From Amia ocellicauda (lineage: Eukaryota > Chordata > Actinopteri > Amiiformes > Amiidae), in NCBI RefSeq assembly GCF_036373705.1, contig NC_089864.1:4851001-4915000 (forward strand): a DNA stretch of 64,000 bases, read 5' to 3'. Numbering within the stretch: the stretch's first letter is position 1; each line of letters begins with the position of its first letter. The notes beneath the pieces were generated by a model. That model saw only the letters and a program-made list of their open reading frames with translations, searched no databases and had not been told where the DNA came from. A program made the translations under genes and the position numbers. Of the stretch, positions 20,511 to 31,620 are shown piece after piece.

Positions 20511-23500
20511 TCACTGCATGGTGTTGTCAGGCACTTTCTGTGAACGGTTTCCAAATCTAGTGTGCTTGTGTGCTGTCACCGTGCTAGCTGACTTAGTCAC
20601 TAAAAGGGTGCGCTGAGAGTGGGACTCCTGACTGTGTAAGAAATTAGCCATGGCTAGGATTTGGGAGAAGTGTTTCTTCGCCAAAGTGTGCTTGTGCTTG
20701 ATCTGACGGATGAACACAACCCCATAGGCCTGCCCAGAGGAGAGAGGGAGAGGGAGGAAAAAAAGATCAAGATGTCTACAATCCGTCACCGTGCCTCTGT
20801 CAAGTCACGTTTGGCCATCAATAGTGCTAATAAAAGGCACAATATTATAAAGACAATGTAAACTGACTAAGGGAAATGGATATTATCTGTGAAAGTGCCA
20901 AACATCGTTTAATCAAGCATGTGCCAAGCAATAATATTAAAGACCTTCGGATACACATCTGAGCTGAGAATGACACCTGCTGGCCGAATGTACAAATTAA
21001 ACAAATATATTGGTAAAAAAACTTGGGAGAGACTGTCCATAAAAGTCATCCTCTATCTGCTAACGGTGTCCCTCTTCTCAATGCTACGTCACAGCCTGTT
21101 TCCTGCGAGGGAGGTGCGGTACCTGCTCGGTCTGGTCCAGTTTGGCGTGGGCCGTGGCCTCGTCCTTGGTCAGCAAGATGCAGTTCCAGGGGGCCCATTC
21201 GCAGTGCCGGTCCCAGCGGGCGAGGACGAGGTCATGCAGGTCGTCGCACGCGCTCAGAGCGGACTGGCGGCCCCAGATCACGTCCACCAGGTACTGCAGG
21301 TCCTGCTCCTACCACGAGATCAGGGTACACACGGGAATGGGTCGTGGCAGCAAATCGGTTTTCACGGCGGGCGAGATCGACCCTCGCTGCTCTTTTCGTA
21401 TCGGGGAGGCATTCTGTAAGTTACCTGCAGTAAGAAAGCGATGATATTGCCTTTGTCGGACTGGGCCTCTCCATCGCGCAGCAGTCGGAGGATGGTTCTG
21501 TACTGGGAGAAGTCCTCTCGGCGCCGCGCCTCGTTGTCCAGGCGGTCGCACTGCCGACAGCGCCCCACCGAGCGCGACGTCGCCTTCAGAGAGAAGGATG
21601 AGCGGGGGAGGTAGCTCTTGCATCCCGGGCAGAAGTGAATGTTCTTCCGTAGCTGTGCCGGATCCTGGGGAACCTGGGGAGGAAGATTAAACTGGAGAAC
21701 CGGAGCACTGCATTGCTGCCGAGAAGAATGATCTGAAATGTAAAGACTCTGTGGATTACCTTGAGGAGCTTGGTCAACGCGGGGTTAAAGGTCGGCATTT
21801 TAATAAACTGCAGGAACAGCGTGGAAATCCTCTTTCTGAGCCCTTCCAGATTAGTGTCCTTGACTCCTCTCGTTAAAAGATCAGCCTCCCTGTCGATCAG
21901 CTCCACTATGTCCCGAGTCAGCTTGCAGTCGTGCTCCTGAAACAGAAACAGAGCAGAGGCGTCAGCGGCGGCCCTGGCGCGCCACTGTGCGACGCACTCG
22001 AGTCAGAGAAGAGACGGTACCTTGACTGTGTGTTTCAATGTGAGGAGGACATCGAGTCTTTCGTCTCGGGCGAGATGCTTCATGTTGATGCTGGCGTAGA
22101 GGTCTCGTAGCTCCCGGGCTCGGATCGTGTACTGCATGTCCATTTCCGTGATCTTTCCGTCAAATGCCTTCCACTTCTTCGGCTCCGCACACTGAGATAT
22201 CGCACAAGGAACACACAGAGCACAGGCACGCATGAGGAACACCTTTATAAAACGTTAAGAGCTCAGTAAAACAATCAGGTTTGGAAAGTGCCTCCCCCAG
22301 ACTGAACCGGTTCTGATTTTGGCTGCTCTCTCGTTAAAAATATGAAACCTCAGCCCATATTAAGTAGAATATATATATCACCAAAAATAGACTATTTGTG
22401 CTCTTCACAGGTTAGACTAAACCCCACAGGCGTACTCCAGGACAAGGCCCAGAACTGGGAACGGCTGGTGTAGTGAATAATCAATCTCACTTTCAAGGCC
22501 ACCGTGGACTCAGACTGACCTTTTCCAGGAAGGCCTGCACAGACTTCTTGCTGTTCTCCTCTCCTGCAGCCACCCTGTGTCTCCCGATGGAGGCGATGAG
22601 CTGCGTCTCCTGCTCCAGCAGCGCACACAACGCTGCCTTCCGCTCCGGGCCCGAGAGCGTGGCATTGATGCGCTCCTCCTCTTCCCGCCGCCACTCTGAA
22701 CACACGCACACAGACACTCGCTGAACATCACCAAAACACAGCAGAGCTCCTTCCTTCAAGTACCAACACCAGAGGCCTTTCGGTTGCATGTTTAGAAAGT
22801 CTAATATCTAATAACCAATTTTTGATTTGCACGCTAAACATCTCAATGTTTAAGCTGATGGATGCTCACCAGACAGTCTACTGATCAAAACAAGACCGTC
22901 TGTCAGTGTGGTGACGCATAAAGCTGCGATGCACCCGCGGAGTCTCACTTCTCGAAAGACTAGATCGCGAGGTGGATTTATAAATATTATTATTTGGTTA
23001 TTTGTGTTATTTCAGCTACAGTTTTGTTTGGCCACTTGGGTATGTGTTTGCACAGCACCTAGACGCCACTCACACACACCATGGTGCAGTGGGTTCTGTT
23101 TGTCCTATCAACACACAAATCGGTACAGATGTTGTGTTGACGCCACGTGTGTTAGTCCACTCTATGTTCTGAGCTTATGCAAGCGATTTCCTTTCAAATG
23201 ATACCATCCATATGCATGTGATGTACAATTGACAAAGTTAGGGCCTTTTATAAATTTGGGCCGGTCCTATTAGTCCCTTTAGCTTTTAAACTACACCACC
23301 TACTCTCTAATGCATGGTAGAGCAGGTCAAAGTCCTCTTTGGTCTTTGGGTTCATCCTTCTCTCGTACTCCCCCCGCAGGCGGTCCTCTTTCTCCTTCCT
23401 CTTCCTGATCTCCTCCTGCTCGAGCCACTCCAGGTGACGATCCCTGTCCCGCCTCAGCCCCTCAGTCAGTCTCTTGGCCTGCCACCGCCTGGTGTAAGTC

Positions 23501-24264
23501 TGTATGACGATCACCTTAGCAAGAAAAAAAAAAGGAATCAAAATGGCACCGGAGCACCGAGCACAACAGACTTGTTTTGCAAAGTAGAAAAGCTCGACAT
23601 CACTTAGAAGTTCATTAAAAACTAATAATCTGTATTAAAATGGGTTTAAGCATGTCTGTACAGCCATTGAATAAAGATATAGAGCCACTTTTAATCTATT
23701 CTCAAATGTTCCTAGGATATTCCTGGGAAATAAACTAAAAGCATTACAAAGCACGTGCCTCTACACTTGCAGAGTTAGCAGTCTTCTAAAGCATGCATAT
23801 CAAGACATAATAAAGACCCCAACGCATTTATTTTACAGCAAAAGCAAAGCAAACCTAAGACACTCACTGCCTTCAGTCTCTGGGCGTGATGTTCGTCCGC
23901 CCTCACATATCCTTTCGGTTCTATTAGCCTGTCCGTCACATCTGACACATAGCACCCTATCTTGGTCATCTGTGTGGATGTTGTGTTAGTGACCTGCTGC
24001 GACTGGCTCTTCTGCATGACAGTCTAAACAAATAAACAAGTAAACACGTATGTACTGGATCACATGCATGTTCATCTTGTCATGTGCAATGAGAGCCAAA
24101 CACATTTACAGCTACACAGACACTCAGGCTAGGAAAGCAGTTGCACACTGCAGTCAGTCCTGACACTTTGATGGCTTACGATTGCCATAACATGGTTGTA
24201 TTGATTTTGAAGCAACCCAATTATTATTATTATTATTGTTATTATTATTATTATTAATATTATT

Positions 24265-24319
<55 letters not shown>

Positions 24320-25893
24320 TTATCATTAAATAACGATGGAAAGTCAGGTACCTGTGTTTCCCTACAAATATTTTCAACCCCACTGTCAGGCCTTCTTTTG
24401 GGCAGCGTCTGTACGGCTGCATGGTGAAACTCCTGCCCTGTAGTTTTGTGCTGATATCCACCCAGAAAGGGCTTACGATGAGTGCTTCTCTCAATCTCCA
24501 CAACCACGTCCTGAAATTCGTCCGCACCTGGAAGCACAGCACAGAATTGTATAAAGAATAGTGCAGTCCTCCTTCGTTACAGTCCCTAGTCTGGGAGAAG
24601 CCTTGAAATATCCAGTGAGAGAGAGAGAGAGAGAGAGAGAGAACTGTCTGCATAACAAAGAATCCTCAGAAACAGAGTTGTTACCTGTCTGAACCCTCAC
24701 AGCTATGACGTCAGGCATGTTGTACTCCTGCTGGGGTTTGATTGGCTTGATGGGGAAGTTCTCGGGGTCGTTGGAAGACATTTCCAACTGGATGGTGCCG
24801 TGAGGCTGCACTCCGAGGTCGATCAGGGTTTCGGGATCCTCAACAGCCTTCCCTGGAGGAGCCAGTGGGACAGAAAATAAATCCCTGTTCATAACCAGCC
24901 AAAGCCAAGCTCATCCGACAGACAAACCATTCACTCATCGAAAGGAATGGCACTGGACACGCGCACAGGAATAAGTTCACGACTTCTCATCTGAATCGTG
25001 ATCTCACCCTCAAACGATATGTGAATCACGCTGGCTGGGATTTTGAGTTCGCTGGCGAAGTGCTCTCTCAGACCCCTGGCTGACGTGGAGATCGCAAACG
25101 CCATGGTCCACACATGGCCCTCGGGGAAGAGGATGATTTTAACTGAATAAGACACACAACCAGCAGTCAGAACACGGGCAACTCCAATCACAGCCGAACC
25201 CTGACCGTTTGGGACGGGTGTACAGTAGTATATTACACAAGGGGACAGTGTCCAGTTATGTACAACTACTTAAGTCCATTGATATATATACTCTTTATTA
25301 TTTTCCCTCATTGTATGTGGTATGTTCCTTTGCACTTCTGTAAATGTCACTTCCTTTATGTCACAATGTAGCAACAGTTGCATTGTGTGTGTGTGTATGT
25401 ATTGTGTGTGTATGTGTGTGTGTGCATGTGTGTGCATTGTGTGTGTGTGTGTGTGTGTATGTATTGTGTGTGCATGTGTGTGCATTGTGTGTGCATTGTG
25501 TGTGTATGTGTGTGTGTGTGCATGTGTGTGCATTGTGTGTGTGCGTGCATTGTGTGTGCGTGTGTGTGTGCATTGTGTGTGTGTGTGCATTGTGTGTGTG
25601 CGTGCATTGTGTGTGCATTGCGTGTGTGTGTGCATTGTGTGTGTGTGTGTGCATGTGTGTATATGTGTGCATGCGTGTGTAAACTTATCCATCTGAGCGG
25701 CGCTGTGTCCGGGGGCCGGGGGGCCCGGGTTGTCCTCTTCCTCCGGCGTCTGCTGGGAACGAGTGTGCGCAGCGGGGGGCGCGTCGGCAGGCGGCCCGGC
25801 AGGTCCCTCCTCGGCCGCTGGGCTCTGCTCTCCCTCCGGCCGGACACCTGCAGCCGCCCGGGGCTCCGGGGTGACAGTGTTTCCGTCAGACAT
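20511..25893 (-). CDS. iqub: IQUB, IQ motif and ubiquitin-like domain protein
   Basis: Twelve coding exons (minus strand, 5' to 3'): 25689-25893, 25008-25142, 24685-24852, 24352-24527, 23868-24023, 23304-23514, 22520-22695, 22021-22191, 21760-21936, 21425-21673, 21123-21308, 20511-20729. All joins keep frame, giving about 742 aa (human IQUB is 791). The N-terminus is acidic, low-complexity and poorly conserved. Residues about 69-150 form the ubiquitin-like fold ([12 protein letters not shown]...ISFEG...[14 protein letters not shown]). An IQ calmodulin-binding helix starts near residue 281 ([15 protein letters not shown]). Then come long charged helices and two CxxC pairs (CPGC, CRQC) that could bind zinc. 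Landmark strings such as [33 protein letters not shown] and [12 protein letters not shown] match the family. In mammals IQUB is an axonemal radial-spoke protein of sperm flagella. Eleven introns are GT-AG; the first has a non-canonical AT donor. The start ATG lies just after an AG, so a 5' untranslated exon is likely upstream. Confidence 0.93.
24214..24322. repeat. ATT/AAT palindromic microsatellite in IQUB intron
   Basis: A TTATT-type run is followed directly by an AATAA run, so the tract can fold into a long hairpin. It starts about 30 bp downstream of the donor of the exon ending at 24352. Confidence 0.9.
25383..25680. repeat. TG/GCAT compound microsatellite in IQUB intron 1
   Basis: About 300 bp of TGTG interrupted by CATTG, CATG and CGTG. 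It begins within 10 bases of the end of IQUB exon 1. The open frames here (CVC or THN strings) are repeat artefacts. Confidence 0.95.
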
Positions 25894-25999
25894 CCTCTGA
25901 TCACTAACACATAAAGAAAGGATAAGCAGGACAGCTAGTCGTGCATGTATGTGTCCACGCCGTGTCCCACAGTAAACGCAGACACGCACACACACACAG

Positions 26000-27040
26000 T
26001 GAACAGCCACATACACGGCAATGCAGCATTTAAATGATGCCCAGCTGACCATGGGGCTCATTTTCATTCAACTGTACAAAAAGCAAACGGACTTCAAAGG
26101 TTTTCAGATTTTACACGTTGAGAACAAGTTTCGATGACAACATATTGTTTCTCTTGTTTGAAACATACAAGTTTACTTTACCGCATGGTTTTGCAGCTAC
26201 AGCAACATATCTGCTCTTTGCATTAACTATTGATATTCAAGATGTAGGTTTTTTTTAAATAAGCCTCAGAATCGATACAGTTACCTCGCAGTGGAAACAG
26301 TTTCTTCCTCCGATACATTAGTGTTACTTGTAACCGCGATTTTTTAAGTGTATTCATTTTCAAAAGAGACAACACAGCCACAGAACACAAAACTGTGCAA
26401 ACAGTTGTATATAACAAGTTTGATCATGCTAGTAGTGATCATTTGTAAAAGTCTGTGTGCATTTGTTCGGGGGCATGCTGAATTAAATAATCAATAACAA
26501 ATGAGAATCAGTCAGGTAAGCAAATGAGATGCCACTGCAAGGCTGAGTTCCATCAGTACATTCTAATAGTAATACCAAATAAAAATCATTACACAAAGAC
26601 AATATGTAACGCCTACCCCCATATATATTTCTATCTGCACATCACTGCTTTAAATGAGGTTGCACCCCCCCAAGATCAGCCCACACCAAACTCTAGCAGA
26701 TTACTGGAGTATATATATACTGGAACAGATTCATATTTTTCCCCTGGTAATTGTTTTTACGATGCAAGTATCTACCAAGAAACCAGTCTGAAGAGGGAGT
26801 GACCCCACTTTCATCCAAGATATTATCAGGACTGAGGCAGGCTGGCAGTGAGAGGGGAACCTTAAATTGCAATTGCTTTCCATCCCTCTGCTTCCAGAGA
26901 TCCTTTTCCCACCTCATACAAACCCAACCATTCAAGGACAAGAAGACCCGAGCGAGGTTCACTCTCTCATCAACACGAACACCAGACAAGTCTCCAGAGA
27001 AAACACAGCAAGATAAAAAACACCGCAGATTTTTTCATAC
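26000..27040. other. Spacer between NDUFA5 and IQUB
   Basis: No conserved coding segment is seen. It should contain the IQUB promoter and perhaps an untranslated first exon; a (CA)n run lies at about 25985-26000. No CpG-rich promoter is obvious. Confidence 0.4.
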
Positions 27041-27048
27041 ATAGTATG

Positions 27049-27054
27049 TTTATT
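27049..27054 (-). terminator. NDUFA5 polyadenylation signal (candidate)
   Basis: AATAAA on the transcript strand, about 120 nt past the NDUFA5 stop codon. Confidence 0.5.
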
Positions 27055-27172
27055 TTTTGTTGAAGAAAACACACATTAATTACATCTGTACAGCAGTAAA
27101 TAAACCATAAAAGACGAGGTTTTAGTTTCTAGTTCGCAGTTTGTTTGGCCGGTTTCTCTTCACCGGTTGTCT

Positions 27173-28112
27173 TTAAATCGGCCATTTCCACTGGTTAGCG
27201 GGAGCTTCTTCCACTAAAGGCTCCCAGGGTTTCCATTCTAACATCTTCCTGGACAAAGACAGCTCGTTCTCCGCCTGCGGGGCAAACAGTACCGACGTTA
27301 AATTAAAAAGCAACATCTAAATCCGTCAGCTCATACACACACACGAGCTACAGAAGCGTTTCAGATCTACTGGGGCAGCAGATATTGTCACACACACAGA
27401 TATTAGGGTTTTTTTGGGGGAAGAACAAAGCGGAAGGGATGGTTGTGTGAACTGGGCAGCCGTTACCTGTAAAATCACCTCCTCTATCTGCCCACTGTTG
27501 ATCTTCTTCTCCAGCTTCTCCACATCAGGTTCCTTCAACAAACAACATTAAACCATAAGTACAAATAAGACACTCAGCAGTGACTTGGGATGGTCAGACT
27601 TGCGGGTAGAGCTACACCTTACCGATTTCACCAGATCAAACCTCTGGCTGATGACCTGCTCTGTGTATCTCCTGTAGGCAGCGTCCTGTGGGATGGACTG
27701 TAGAGAAGCCAGGATCTTTGTATAAAGTACCCTGAGACGCTGAAAAAGACACAGGATGGACATTTAGCTTCCTATGAACCATGTTACAGGTCTCAAAACG
27801 TCATACATTTACAGACAAGGTCTATAGATGTTATATAAACAGAAACATATGGGCTCTTTTGGATCAATGCTACAGTTATTGTACTGAGGATATTTAAAAC
27901 AATGCCGTGTTCAGTAAGAAGCAGCTGAACACTTCTGGGAGAAACACTAAAAATAAAGGAATGACGATGACCCAGGATTTATGAACGAAGATCAAGGAAG
28001 CCTTTGAGCCCCATGTTTATTTCTAATGAAAATGTACTTATTTCATTTAACAGTAAAAAAACAATATTATACAGGAATATATTTGTAACTTACATCATGT
28101 GGATTGTGTAGT
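27173..28112 (-). CDS. ndufa5: NDUFA5, complex I accessory subunit (first exon not found)
   Basis: Four coding exons on the minus strand: 28094-28112 (a 19-nt micro-exon encoding LHNPHD after one carried base), 27623-27739 ([18 protein letters not shown]...), 27467-27532 ([20 protein letters not shown]) and 27173-27274 ([20 protein letters not shown]..., ending QWKWPI and a stop). All splice sites are GT-AG and frames agree. The sequence matches the 13-kDa-B subunit over its whole length except the first about 16 residues. NDUFA5 is a small matrix-facing accessory subunit of the peripheral arm of mitochondrial complex I. The family is about 116 aa; 100 aa are accounted for here. Exon 1 should lie above 28.1 kb, where a Tc1 relic and a LINE now sit; I could not find it down to single-exon matching. 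Confidence 0.92.
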
Positions 28113-28168
28113 CTGCAAAAAATACAATACATTATAATAAAAACACTCAGCTGTAAATAGAGGTTATA

Positions 28169-28186
28169 TACACACACACATACACG

Positions 28187-28218
<32 letters not shown>

Positions 28219-28219
28219 A
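28169..28219. repeat. CA/TA compound microsatellite
   Basis: ACACACAC and TATATATA runs directly at the left end of the Tc1 relic, consistent with insertion into TA-rich repeat DNA. Confidence 0.85.
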
Positions 28220-28935
28220 ACCGATCAGCCATAACATTATGACCACCTGCCTAATATGGTGTAGGTCCTCCTTTTGCCACCAAAACAGCCCTGACCCGTC
28301 AAGGCATGGACTCCACTAGACCTCTGAAGGTGTGCTGTGGTATCTGGCACCAAGACGTTAGCAGCAGATCCTTTAAGTCCTGTAAGTTGCAAGGTGGGGC
28401 CTCCATGGATCGGACTTGTTTGTCCAGCACATCCCACAGATGCTCGATTGGATTGAGATCTGGGGAATTTGGAGGCCAAGTCAACACCTTGAACTCATGA
28501 TTCATCAGACCAGGCCACCTTCTTCCATTGCTCCGTGGTGCAGTTCTGATGCTCACGTGCCCATTGTAGGCGCTTTTGGCAGTGGACAGGGGTCAGCATG
28601 GGCACCCTGACTGGTCTGCGGCTACGCAGCCCCATACGCAACAAACTGCGATGCACTGTGTGTTCTGACACCTTTCTATCAGAACCAGCATTCACTTTTT
28701 CAGCAATTTGAGCTACAGTAGCTCGTCTGTTGGATCGGACCACACGGGCCAGCCTTCGCTCCCCACATGCATCAGTGAGCCTTGGCCGCCCGTGACCCTG
28801 TCGCCGGTTCACCGCTTTTCCTTCCTTGGACCACTTTTGATAGGTACTGACCACTGCAGACCGGGAACACCCCACAAGAGCTGCAGTTTTGGAGATGCTC
28901 TGACCCAGTCGTCTAGCCATCACAATTTGCCCTTG
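28220..28935 (-). mobile_element. Tc1-like element with internal deletion
   Basis: The 3' terminus reads CCGATCAGCCATAACATTATGACCACC, the known end of a widespread fish Tc1 family. The transposase on the minus strand has the N-terminal HTH region ([20 protein letters not shown]...) down to the first catalytic motif AWSDES, and then jumps straight to [20 protein letters not shown]. About 120 residues including the second Asp are deleted, with the flanks in different frames. The 5' terminal repeat is also missing. It is a dead copy. Confidence 0.9.
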
Positions 28936-29013
28936 TCAAAGCTAGTCCTGAGATTAAATCTTATACAAACAAAATCAATAGTTATCCTATTAAAACAGTA
29001 ATTTGTCATAGGC

Positions 29014-31110
29014 TTGGATGTATTCCTTCCTCTTGGGGCCCTCGTTTCAACAATCCCTGCTCACATTACTCCTCCCATGTATAAGCTTGCTGTCTTAAAC
29101 ATCCGCTCACTACCTAGCAAAGCAGCCTTAATAAATGACACCATAACTGACACACACTTAGATGTGCTCACCTTGACTGAGACCTGGTTAAGACCAGATG
29201 ACACTATTGCATTAGTAGAAGCCTCCCCTAATGACTTCTCTTACTGCCAGAAGGCCCGTGCAACAGGCCGCGGGGGGGGGCTGGCCACCATCTACCGCAC
29301 AGACCTGCGCCTCTACTGAGCCATTAGACAGCTTCACATCTTTTGAAATTCACCAGGTAGAACTTAGGCTTAATCCACCTCTTCAGCTTATAGCTGTTTA
29401 TAGGCCACCAGGCCCCTATTCCTTTTTTATGACCGAATTTAGCAAATCTCTTATCTGACTTAGCCATACACTATGATAAACTCATTATTTTGGGAGACTT
29501 TAACATACATATTGACATTAAATACGACCCCCTCACTGTTAGTTTCTTGTCCCTATTGGAGTCTGTAGGCTTCACTCAGCATGTGTCAGGAACAACACAT
29601 CATCACAGTCACACACTAGATCTAGTTATTACCTGTGGGGTACAGATTCACAACCTAATAATATCACCCCAAAACCGGACGATTTCCCACCACTGCCTTA
29701 TTACATTTGAGCTGCCTGGAGTAGAATCAGACACACAGGAGAGGAACATAGAAACTCGCTGCCTAAATCCCACTGCTATTCATAAATTCACTACCCTGTT
29801 GCCAATGCTAGCTTTATCAAAACAGGATCTGCAGATGAATTATTACATAATTTCAACAATACACTAAGCACTGCTTTAGATACAGTAGCCCCATTAAGGA
29901 CATGACAAATTAAACCAACAAAACACTCACCATGGTTTGACGAACTCACTCGCTCACTTAAAACAGAATGTGAGTGTAAATGGAGAGAAACATGGCATGG
30001 AATGACAGTATAATAAGATACAAGCAGCCCTGTCCTTTGCTAGATCTCCTACTACTCCAATTTAATAGAGACGCATAAGAATAACCCACGTTTTCTTTTT
30101 AATACAATAGCGACACTTACTAACCAGCAGGTGAAGCCTTCAGAGGTTATCCCCCCCAATTTCACCTGTAGTGACTTCATGGATCATAGCAAAGTTAACG
30201 GCATTAGAAAACAGATAGAACAGGAAACATACACAGATACTATAGCCGACACATGCAGTCCTTCACAGCCCCGGCCTACCTTGGACTCGTTTAATGTAGT
30301 AAATCCCCAGGAATTGGTCTCCTTAAATAATAAAGTGAAAACAACAACCTGCGCACTAGACCCTATACCCACTAAACTGCTAAAACAATCTCTGCCATTA
30401 ATTATTCACAGAATACACAATATTATTAATGTCTCTTTATCCTCAGGATCTGTTCCTGAATCGTTTAAAATAGCTGTAATTAAACCACTTCTTAAGAAAC
30501 CCAGTGCCGACCCTAACCAACTTAAACACTCGACCTATCTCAAACCTTCCCTTCCTTTCTAAGCTTCTAGAGAAAGTAGTTGCAAACCAACTGCAAGCTT
30601 TTTTAACCGATAATCATCTTTATGAAGAACTCCAATCAGGCTTCCGTTCCGGCCATAGCAGAGAAACAGCCCTGGTAAAAGTATTGAATGACGTGTTTCA
30701 GTCCTCCGATGTAGGGCAGTGTTATCATTTTATTAGACTTAAGTGCGGCTTTTGACACAATCGACCACAAAATCTTGATACACCGCTTAGAAAACAGTAA
30801 TGGCCTATCTCGGAATGTGCTTTCGTGGTTTAAATCATATCTGTCAAACAGACTCCAATATGTACAGATTAACGAGAACCACTCAAATTTAACTGAGGTT
30901 AAGTACACTCCAGGTCGGCCATTGAGATCACAGGAAGCCGGTTACTTAGTGCTCCCTAAAATACACAAGCGCAGGTGGTAGAGCATTCAGTTATAGGGCC
31001 CCGAAACTCTGGAACGATCTTCCAGCCAATGTAAGAGATGCCCCCTCTGTGTTAGCCTTTACATCACGGCTGAAGACTCATCTTTGTAGCCCATAGAGGG
31101 GAGGGCAGGG
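29014..31110 (+). mobile_element. L2/Maui-type LINE, decayed
   Basis: Plus-strand fragments in order: apurinic endonuclease start (KLAVLNIRSLPSKAALIND and LTLTETWL) at 29080-29320; the endonuclease GDFNIHID box near 29490 and a downstream SDH-like region to 29760; reverse transcriptase from about 30300 (VPESFKIAVIKPLLKK, then SNLPFLSKLLEKVVANQL and FRSGHSRETALVKV), then [14 protein letters not shown] motif near 30750 in another frame; and the C-terminal YRAPKLWNDLPAN tail near 30990-31090. Several frameshifts and stops separate these blocks, so it is inactive. Order and motifs fit L2/Maui rather than Rex3 or L1. Confidence 0.85.
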
Positions 31111-31310
31111 GGACAGGTGCTGTAGAATGGTGTCAGACAAAGCACTCGGCCTTCTTCATCCACAATCATGAAACAGCATCGAACTTAATAATTAACGATC
31201 TGTGTTTGTGTGAGCTGATATTGCAGGTTTTTGTGGACTGGAATCTGTATCCTTGTATCTGAAGAAGGAGAAAAGGAAGACAAGGGTCTCACTGGGTCTG
31301 GACATAGAGG

Positions 31311-31316
31311 TTTATT
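31311..31316 (-). terminator. Polyadenylation signal of the unrecognised secreted-protein gene
   Basis: AATAAA on the transcript strand, about 305 nt beyond the stop codon at 31621. Confidence 0.45.
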
Positions 31317-31620
31317 GACAGCGATGCATCACCTTTTACTTACAAAAACAGGGAGGATATAAACTGAAATAACGCAGGAACAGCGGTGCTACTGGAGTGT
31401 CCTGCGTCTGTGTGGAGTGGAGTGCTTCGGTGCAGAGACGTCCCGACTCAGAGCAACACAGCCAGCCTCCCCTTTATCCCAGTGGCCCTCTGGGGAGGAA
31501 CAGAACCGGCAAACACTGACCTTACACCTCAAAGCTGTGAATGCTGTCTACTATAGCTGTGTGTGTGTGTTTTCTGAATGTCTGGCTTCAGTGCACAGCA
31601 GCATGTTTCGTGTCGCATAT

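Noticed and set aside
25270-26067. 265-codon minus frame covering IQUB exon 1 and the CA repeat
   Set aside because: Only 25689-25893 is coding; the rest is repeat and intron read-through.
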